Below, piece by piece: positions 38,038-42,995 of a stretch of 42,995 bases of DNA. How positions within the stretch are numbered: the first letter of the stretch is position 1; every line of letters begins with the position of its first letter. Under the pieces are notes generated by a model. That model was not told the DNA's origin, searched no databases, and saw only the letters and a program-made list of their open reading frames with translations. Origin of the DNA: Oscillospiraceae bacterium (GTDB taxonomy: Bacteria; Bacillota; Clostridia; Oscillospirales; Ruminococcaceae). The translations under genes were made by a program, and so were the position numbers. The stretch spans positions 1 to 42,995 of the forward strand of contig JAFTTH010000031.1 of assembly GCA_017466885.1 (NCBI GenBank), given 5' to 3'.

Positions 38038-38454
38038 ATGACCGAACAACACAAAGAGATTACAGCGCAGCTTTCCTTTTCCGCAGTGGAGCGGCCCGAG
38101 CTTTTGAGTCCCATCACCCTTGCTTTTGTGGGGGATGCGGTGTTTGAGCTTCTGACCCGCCAGTCCCTGGCGGCGGGAGGCACCCTCCCGGCGGATACCC
38201 TTCATAAGGAAAGCGTTGCAAGGGTCTGTGCGTCGGCGCAGTCGGCGGCGGCAGAGCGGATCGAGCCGCTTTTTACACCGGAGGAGGCGGAGATCTTCCG
38301 CAGAGGAAGAAACTGCACCGGTGTTCATGTGCCCAAAAGTGCCAGTAGCAGGGACTACCGCAGAGCTACCGCCCTGGAGGCGCTCTTCGGCTACCTTTGG
38401 CTCACCGGCCAATCAGAACGGATCACCCAGCTTTTTGCAGCAATAGGACAGTAA
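38038..38454 (+). CDS. mrnC: Mini-ribonuclease III MrnC
   Basis: Encodes 138 residues. Mini-III is a Firmicutes RNase III catalytic domain without a double-stranded RNA-binding domain. It matures 23S rRNA ends. Catalytic segments are FVGDAVFELLTR and, near the C-terminus, RRATALEALFGYLWL. It lies 17 bases after obgE, so two large-subunit maturation factors share one transcript. Confidence 0.95.
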   Translation: MTEQHKEITAQLSFSAVERPELLSPITLAFVGDAVFELLTRQSLAAGGTLPADTLHKESVARVCASAQSAAAERIEPLFTPEEAEIFRRGRNCTGVHVPKSASSRDYRRATALEALFGYLWLTGQSERITQLFAAIGQ

Positions 38455-38499
38455 AGTATATCGGCATCCTGGAGCTTAAAAATCGGAAGGGATGCCTTT

Positions 38500-39411
38500 A
38501 TGAACCGAACCTCTGACCCGACCGCCCGGCGGTACCGTGCCTGGGCGCTGAATATTGGCGCGGACCTTTTGGGTGGCCTTTTGGTTGCCCTGGGAATCCG
38601 GCTGTTCACCGCCCCCAATGAGATCGCTCCCGGGGGAGTGACCGGTCTTGCCACCATTTTCAACCATCTGTTCGGACTGCCCATCGGCGGACTGATTTTG
38701 GGACTGAATCTCCCGGTCTTTGCTCTGGGATGGAAATCGGAGGGGCGGACATATGTGCTCCGCTCCCTGCTGAGCACCGGGATCCTGACCCTGATGGTGG
38801 ACGTTGTCTGTCGGCCTGTTCCGCCCTATGAGGGGAATCCTCTTTTGGCGGCGCTCTTTGGCGGTGTGCTGATGGGGGCGGGCGTTTCTTTGATCTTTTT
38901 GCGAAATTCCTCCACTGGAGGAACAGATATTCTCAGCCGGGCGCTGGTCAGAAGGTTTCCCCATATTTCCATAGGGAAATTTATGATGGGGATTGATCTG
39001 CTGGTGGTGCTGACCGGCATTATGGTTTACCGAAATATCGAAGCCGGGCTTTACGCGGTGATTACCATTTTTGTAGCAACCCGCGTGGTGGATGGCATCC
39101 TCTGCGGAGTGGAGGAGGGGCGGCTGGTGTTTGTCGTCTCTTCCAAGGCGGAGGAGATTGCCGGCGAGGTTCTTTCCCATCTGGCCCGGGGGGTGACCCT
39201 CTTCAAAACGGTGGGCGCTTATTCCGGCAGGGAAGGCCATACCCTCCTTTGCGGAGTGGGTAAGGTGGAGTATTTCCGGCTGAAGCAGATCGTTCACCGG
39301 GTTGACCCGGATGCTTTTATGATCTCCGCCACGGCGGGACAGATCTTGGGGGAGGGCTTTCGTCCCATTTTGGACCGGTCTGACCAAAGAAAGGAGCGAA
39401 CCGATGGGTAA
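38500..39411 (+). CDS. YitT family membrane protein (DUF161 + DUF2179)
   Basis: Encodes 303 residues. The N-terminal half has about five transmembrane helices (YitT_membrane/DUF161, with APGGVTGLATI and STGGTDILSR). The C-terminal cytoplasmic DUF2179 domain (about 205-290) includes GVTLFKTVGAYSG and CGVGKVEYFRLKQIV. The family is common in Firmicutes, and some members are linked to phosphate or polar-metabolite handling, but the function is unsettled. A short hairpin (GGCATCC/GGATGCC, 38462-38496) overlaps its ribosome binding site. It overlaps the next gene by eight bases. Confidence 0.9.
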   Translation: MNRTSDPTARRYRAWALNIGADLLGGLLVALGIRLFTAPNEIAPGGVTGLATIFNHLFGLPIGGLILGLNLPVFALGWKSEGRTYVLRSLLSTGILTLMVDVVCRPVPPYEGNPLLAALFGGVLMGAGVSLIFLRNSSTGGTDILSRALVRRFPHISIGKFMMGIDLLVVLTGIMVYRNIEAGLYAVITIFVATRVVDGILCGVEEGRLVFVVSSKAEEIAGEVLSHLARGVTLFKTVGAYSGREGHTLLCGVGKVEYFRLKQIVHRVDPDAFMISATAGQILGEGFRPILDRSDQRKERTDG

Positions 39412-40537
39412 GAAAAAAGCGGCCCGCATTTGGAAACGAATCCGGGCCTTCCGGTATAAGCGGGTCTTCTTTCTGCTTTTAGCCCCCTTGGCGCTCCTTT
39501 GCAGTTGGCTTGCCTCCACAGACGAGGCCCTTTGCGAGTCGCTTTTCTCCTTGGGGATCTACCGTGTTGTTTCCCAGGTATTCAGCACGTTTTTCGGCGT
39601 CTTTCCCATTTCGGTGGGGGAACTTTTGGTGGTGACCCTTCCGGTGGTAACGGTGGCTTTGACCGTCAGGTGTATCGTGCGGGCGGTAAAGCAAAAAAAG
39701 GAGCGGAAGCAGATCCTCTTTCGGGGCGGTGCCACCCTTGCTGCGGCTGCCGCCTGTGTGTTCTTCGTTTTTACCATTTGCTGCGGTGTAAACTATTCCC
39801 GCAGACCCTTTACATATTATAGCGGACTGGAGCTGCGGGATTCCTCGGCCGCCGAGCTGAAAGCCCTCTGCGCTGACCTGATTGCTGATGCATCGGCCTT
39901 CCGCCGGGAGGTAAAGGAGGATCGGGCAGGGGTAATGCGGCTGTCCGAAAATGATTATAAAACCTCCCTTGCCACCCGGGATGCGTTTTCTGCCCTGGCG
40001 GAGGAGTACGATGTGCTGGGTGGCCTTTATGCCCGGCCAAAGCCGGTGATATTATCCCGGGGGATGTCCTACCTGAATATTACCGGGATCTTTTTTCCCT
40101 TCACCCTGGAGGCAAACGTCAATGTGGATGCCCCCGATTATACCGTCCCCGCCACAATGTGCCACGAGCAGACCCATCTGAGAGGGTTTATGCGGGAGGA
40201 TGAGGCAAACTTTATCGCCTACCTTGCCTGTATGGCCAGCGGGAATGCTGACCTGCAGTATAGCGGGACGATGCTTGCCCTGACTTACAGTATGAACGCC
40301 CTTTACGATGCCGACCGGGAAGGCTTCCGGGAGCTTCGCAGCTCCTATTCGGAGGGGATGAACCGGGATATTTCTGCCAAATCGGAATACTGGAAGCAGT
40401 TTGAGACCCCGGTAGCCTCTGTGTCCACCTCGGTCAACAATTCCTACCTCCAGTCTCAAGGGCAGGAGGACGGCGTGAAAAGCTACGGTCGAATGGTAGA
40501 TCTGATGCTTGCCTACCACCGCAAAACGGCGGAATAA
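39404..40537 (+). CDS. DUF3810 family membrane protein with an HExxH motif
   Basis: Encodes 377 residues. There are three hydrophobic helices in the first 130 residues, then an extracytoplasmic-looking domain with CHEQTHLRGFMREDEANFIAYL. H254, E255 and H258 form HExxH, and the following EDEANF supplies a possible third ligand. This suggests a gluzincin-like metallopeptidase. DUF3810 has no assigned function. It starts within the end of the YitT-type gene (8-base overlap), so the two are probably translated together and may work together at the membrane. Confidence 0.85.
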   Translation: MGKKKAARIWKRIRAFRYKRVFFLLLAPLALLCSWLASTDEALCESLFSLGIYRVVSQVFSTFFGVFPISVGELLVVTLPVVTVALTVRCIVRAVKQKKERKQILFRGGATLAAAAACVFFVFTICCGVNYSRRPFTYYSGLELRDSSAAELKALCADLIADASAFRREVKEDRAGVMRLSENDYKTSLATRDAFSALAEEYDVLGGLYARPKPVILSRGMSYLNITGIFFPFTLEANVNVDAPDYTVPATMCHEQTHLRGFMREDEANFIAYLACMASGNADLQYSGTMLALTYSMNALYDADREGFRELRSSYSEGMNRDISAKSEYWKQFETPVASVSTSVNNSYLQSQGQEDGVKSYGRMVDLMLAYHRKTAE

Positions 40538-40550
40538 AGGAGGAGAAACC

Positions 40551-41531
40551 ATGAAGGAAAGCTATCGTGCGGCCTGTCCCGAGATTCTGCGGGATTTTCT
40601 CCTCTATTCGGAAACCATCCAGGGAAAGTCCGCAAAAACGGTGAATGAGTACTTCCTGGATCTGCGGAATTTCTTTCGGTTTGTTAAGGTCAGCCGCGGC
40701 CTGGTGGGGTCAGACACCCCCTTTGATGAAATTGACATTATGGATGTGGATCTCCCGCTGATCCGCACCGTTACCCTGATGGACTCCTACGAGTTTCTCA
40801 ACTACGCAATGCGGGAGCGGGGGAATAACGCTTCCTCCCGCAGTCGGAAGGTTTCCAGCATCCGGGGTTTTTTCAAATATCTGACCTCCAAACGGGGGCT
40901 TTTGGAGCAAAACCCTATGATCGACCTGGAGCCGCCCAAGAAAAAATCCTCCCTTCCCAAGTATCTGACCCTGGAGGAGTCCTTGGGGCTGCTCAATGCA
41001 GTGCCTGCCGAGAGCAAGTTCCGGGAGCGGGATTACTGCATTCTGACCCTCTTTCTCAACTGCGGAATGCGCCTTTCTGAGCTGGTGGCACTGAACCTTT
41101 CGGATATCCGGGAGGACACCGTCACCGTTACCGGTAAGGGAAATAAAGAGCGGAGTATCTATCTCAACGAAGCTTGCATCGCGGCATTGAAGGACTATAT
41201 TGCCGTCCGCCCCAACGACCGCGCCAAGGATAAAAAAGCCCTCTTCATCAGCCGGAACGGCAACCGTATCAGCGCCAAAACGGTGCAATGGACGGTGAAA
41301 AAATATCTGTCGGCCATTGGGCTGGAGGACTATTCCACCCATAAGCTTCGTCACACGGCGGCAACCCTGATGTACCAGCACGGGGACGTGGATATTCGTA
41401 TTCTGAAGGATATTCTGGGCCATAAAAACCTCGGCACCACCGAGATTTATACCCATGTTTCGGATAAACAGAAAAAGCGCGCGGCAGATGCCTCTCCGTT
41501 GTCAAAAGTAAAGAAACGGAGGGGTGGATAA
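40551..41531 (+). CDS. xer: Tyrosine recombinase, XerC/XerD type
   Basis: Encodes 326 residues. A SAM-like N-terminal core-binding domain (about 10-115) is followed by the catalytic domain. All six catalytic residues are present: R174 (NCGMRLSE), K196 (GKGNKER), H264 and R267 (HKLRHTAAT), H291 (LGHKNLGTTE) and Y300 (IYTHV). Size and composition fit the chromosomal Xer enzymes that resolve chromosome dimers at dif rather than a phage integrase. No attachment site or phage gene is nearby. AAAGGAGG lies before the ATG at 40551. The C-terminal tail is very basic (KVKKRRGG). Confidence 0.9.
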   Translation: MKESYRAACPEILRDFLLYSETIQGKSAKTVNEYFLDLRNFFRFVKVSRGLVGSDTPFDEIDIMDVDLPLIRTVTLMDSYEFLNYAMRERGNNASSRSRKVSSIRGFFKYLTSKRGLLEQNPMIDLEPPKKKSSLPKYLTLEESLGLLNAVPAESKFRERDYCILTLFLNCGMRLSELVALNLSDIREDTVTVTGKGNKERSIYLNEACIAALKDYIAVRPNDRAKDKKALFISRNGNRISAKTVQWTVKKYLSAIGLEDYSTHKLRHTAATLMYQHGDVDIRILKDILGHKNLGTTEIYTHVSDKQKKRAADASPLSKVKKRRGG

Positions 41532-41553
41532 GGGGCTAAAAAATGATATATAA

Positions 41554-41560
41554 TGTCGAA
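41554..41560 (+). promoter_or_regulatory. Candidate Spo0A box upstream of spo0A
   Basis: TGTCGAA is an exact match to the Spo0A-binding core TGNCGAA. It lies about 20 bases before the -35 of the spo0A promoter. A near match in inverted orientation (TTCGACT, 41585-41591) overlaps the -35/spacer. Confidence 0.55.
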
Positions 41561-41579
41561 CTTTGGTGATTTGTTTTCC

Positions 41580-41608
41580 TTGCTTTCGACTTTCAAAGAC
41601 GATATAAT
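41580..41608 (+). promoter_or_regulatory. Sigma-A promoter of spo0A
   Basis: TTGCTT (41580-41585), a 17-base spacer and a perfect TATAAT (41603-41608). The leader to the GTG start is about 87 bases. A second TATAAT at 41549-41554 has no good -35. No convincing sigma-H site was found. Confidence 0.75.
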
Positions 41609-41701
41609 GGAAAATAGTGCATCAATAGAGAGAAAAATGCAAAAAAGTGTCTGTTCAGCTCTTTGAATTTGATTTCGGGTGTCACGCAGGAGGGTTTCAT
41701 T

Positions 41702-42472
41702 GTGTCGGATCGTATCAGAGTTGTAATTGCAGAGGAGCGGGAAGCGGCCGCCCTATGCCGCGAGATTTTAGAGGAAGAAGGCTTCGAGGTGGAGCTGATT
41801 CCCCGGGATGGCGGTAAGCTTTTGGAGCGGATCGCCGAAGATCGGGTGGATATTGTCATATGCAATATCAATCTCTCCAGGATGGATGCCATCGCAGTGA
41901 TGCGGCAGGCCCTTGCAAAGGAAGGCCCCGCGCCGGTCTTTGCGGTGACCTCTGTCTGCGACCGTGCAGGGATTGAGCGGTCTGCGTTTGAGGCGGGAGC
42001 GTCCCTTTTCTTCATCAAGCCCTTCGATGCGAATATCCTGGCGGAGCGGGTGATCGGGTTGGTTCGGAAGACCCATCCCGAGGCGTTGCCCCAGCGGGAG
42101 GCAGAGCCGGAGTACGCGGCCACCATTTGCATTACCGAGGTGATGCACCGGATCGGCATCCCTGCCCACATCAAGGGGTATAAATACATTCGCGAGGCCG
42201 CCCTGCTGGTCCTCTCCGACCCCGATGAATACGATGCGGTCACCAAGACCCTTTACCCTGACATTGCTAAGAAATGCAAGACCACTGCCACCCGTGTGGA
42301 GCGGGCCATCCGCCACGCCATTGAGGTGGCCTGGGACCGTGGCGACTACGAGGCCTTCCGGGAATATTTCGGGAACGGCACCCGCAACCGCAACGGCCGT
42401 CCCACCAACAGCGAGTTTATCGCCATGCTGGCCGAGCACGTTCAAATGACCCTCTACCAGCGCCTTGGATAA
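41702..42472 (+). CDS. spo0A: Spo0A-type response regulator with a degenerate receiver domain
   Basis: Encodes 256 residues from a GTG preceded by GGAGG at 8-base spacing; an upstream TTG at 41663 has no Shine-Dalgarno sequence. The C-terminal Spo0A domain (about 140-256) is nearly identical to known Spo0A: GIPAHIKGY, LYPDIAKK, TATRVERAIRHAIEVAW and RPTNSEFIAM. The N-terminal receiver aligns over its full length, but the phosphoacceptor Asp is Asn (N55, in DIVICNINLSRMD) and the acidic pair is Glu-Glu (E11, E12). Thr (T83) and Lys (K106, FFIKPFD) are kept. It should still bind 0A boxes, but its activation must differ from the standard phosphorelay. It could be the sole Spo0A or a paralogue. 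Confidence 0.93.
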   Translation: MSDRIRVVIAEEREAAALCREILEEEGFEVELIPRDGGKLLERIAEDRVDIVICNINLSRMDAIAVMRQALAKEGPAPVFAVTSVCDRAGIERSAFEAGASLFFIKPFDANILAERVIGLVRKTHPEALPQREAEPEYAATICITEVMHRIGIPAHIKGYKYIREAALLVLSDPDEYDAVTKTLYPDIAKKCKTTATRVERAIRHAIEVAWDRGDYEAFREYFGNGTRNRNGRPTNSEFIAMLAEHVQMTLYQRLG

Positions 42473-42606
42473 CCAACTTCGCTGGACCAATTTCATTGGA
42501 TGTACCCCGGTTTTATGTTAGCGCAGTCATAAACTCCGTCCCCGGGCCAGCTTCGCTGGATATAAGCCGGTTTTACGTGGGCGGGAGGGCAAGCTCCGTC
42601 CCCGGG
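42473..42606 (+). repeat. Tandem imperfect repeat downstream of spo0A
   Basis: Two copies (42473-42546, 74 bases; 42547-42606, 60 bases) each begin with a small hairpin unit CCARCTTCGCTGGA and end CTCCGTCCCCGGG. The 14-base length difference comes from a second, diverged hairpin unit (CCAATTTCATTGGA, 42487-42500) in copy one. The 46-base remainders align without gaps. Confidence 0.8.
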
Positions 42607-42623
42607 AGGGGAGGTGAGCGCAA

Positions 42624-42653
42624 GGGCGATTGAAAATCGCCCGGGAGTTTTTT
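42624..42653 (+). terminator. Terminator of spo0A
   Basis: An 8-bp stem (42624-42631 with 42635-42642) with loop GAA, then GGGAG and six T. Confidence 0.8.
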
Positions 42654-42681
42654 AATATAACACAATAACACAACAAAAATG

Positions 42682-42722
42682 CCGCTCCTTTCGGAATCTC
42701 CGAGGGGAGCGGGTTTGTTTTT
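42682..42722 (+). terminator. Second terminator-like hairpin
   Basis: A 13-bp stem with two G-T pairs (42682-42694 with 42700-42712), loop AATCT, followed by a T-rich tract. It is a likely back-up to the spo0A terminator. Confidence 0.6.
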
Positions 42723-42794
42723 GCGGAAATGGTCGGAGAATTTTGCTGCCGGGAACGGCAGAGGGATAACAAATACAAACAGCGAAACAAAAAA

Positions 42795-42831
42795 CCTGCG
42801 TAAGCTCGGGCTGTTTTTACCGTAGCGCAGG
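42795..42831. terminator. Hairpin, possibly bidirectional terminator
   Basis: CCTGCG (42795-42800) pairs with CGCAGG (42826-42831), with A-runs before and T-runs after, so it could act on both strands. Confidence 0.45.
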
Positions 42832-42870
42832 CTTTTAACTTTTTCCCGTTTTCATTGAGGAGATTGTTTT

Positions 42871-42989
42871 CAACTTTCTTTCCGCAAAGAAAGTTGAGCA
42901 AAGAAGGCGTACGGGAAGGGGGAGTTCCGATTCTCCCCCTTCCCGTAACCCAACCCCCTTAAAACGGCCGAGGGATTTCCTCCCTCGGA
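42871..42989. repeat. Chain of three perfect hairpins at the right edge
   Basis: Three perfect palindromes follow each other: 11 bp (42871-42881 with 42886-42896), 15 bp (42910-42924 with 42933-42947) and 8 bp (42968-42975 with 42981-42988). There is no gene. The layout looks like an interspersed palindromic element that may continue past the window. Confidence 0.65.
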
Positions 42990-42995
42990 CTCCCT

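Noticed and set aside
40551..41531. Phage or integrative-element integrase
   Set aside because: No excisionase, attachment repeats, tRNA or phage genes nearby; size and motifs fit a chromosomal Xer recombinase.
42473..42606. Possible CRISPR array
   Set aside because: Only two imperfect copies in direct contact, with no unique spacers and no cas genes.
42527..42901. A 124-codon frame on the minus strand at the right edge
   Set aside because: It runs through hairpins and the tandem repeat, which produces a repeated peptide, and has no ribosome binding site or family match.

Overview
The window looks like chromosomal DNA from an anaerobic, probably spore-forming Clostridia member (Firmicutes/Bacillota), most likely from the Oscillospirales or a neighbouring order. 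The reasons are a Gram-positive-type PolC, HrcA with a CIRCE operator, SpoVS and Spo0A, strong AGGAGG-type ribosome binding sites, moderately high G+C, and many Clostridia core genes in compact operons. No tRNA, rRNA, CRISPR array, insertion sequence or phage gene was seen. The order-level placement is inferred from gene style only.

Layout. (1) 1-1315: the end of a secreted-enzyme-like beta-helix (GH28-like) gene, closed by a terminator. (2) 1444-6380: heat-shock operon hrcA-grpE-dnaK-dnaJ behind a consensus promoter and a perfect CIRCE. (3) 6390-13289, minus strand: galE, spoVS, then a run from a CPBP membrane protease through mltG, a sugar isomerase-like TIM barrel, a YhaM-type exoribonuclease and a 57-residue membrane peptide to a cyclase/formamidase. 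(4) 13332-21264: nadD-yqeK-rsfS-DUF4364-ispG-polC, linking NAD synthesis, ribosome silencing, isoprenoid synthesis and replication. (5) 21449-25297: the lower-glycolysis run pgk-tpiA-gpmI. (6) 25311-31868, minus strand: yceD-rpmF, then DUF512 radical SAM protein-der-plsY-gpsA, then a PRK06851-like protein that has lost its P-loops. (7) 31978-34399: serC-serA for serine synthesis. (8) 34498-36586: an A+T-richer single gene for a membrane-anchored GH99/WbsX-like protein, isolated by terminators. (9) 36690-41531: obgE-mrnC-yitT-DUF3810-xer. (10) 41554-42472: spo0A. (11) 42473-42995: gene-free DNA made of tandem repeats and a chain of perfect hairpins.

The most unusual feature is Spo0A. Its DNA-binding half is very well conserved, but the receiver has Asn at the phosphoacceptor position and Glu-Glu in place of the usual acidic Asp pair, so it should not be activated by the classical phosphorelay. 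Candidate 0A boxes lie on its own promoter. Other points worth a second look are the P-loop-less PRK06851-like protein, whose ribosome binding site lies inside a terminator hairpin; the shortened glycine loop of GpsA; an unlisted 57-residue membrane peptide; and the repeat-rich right edge.
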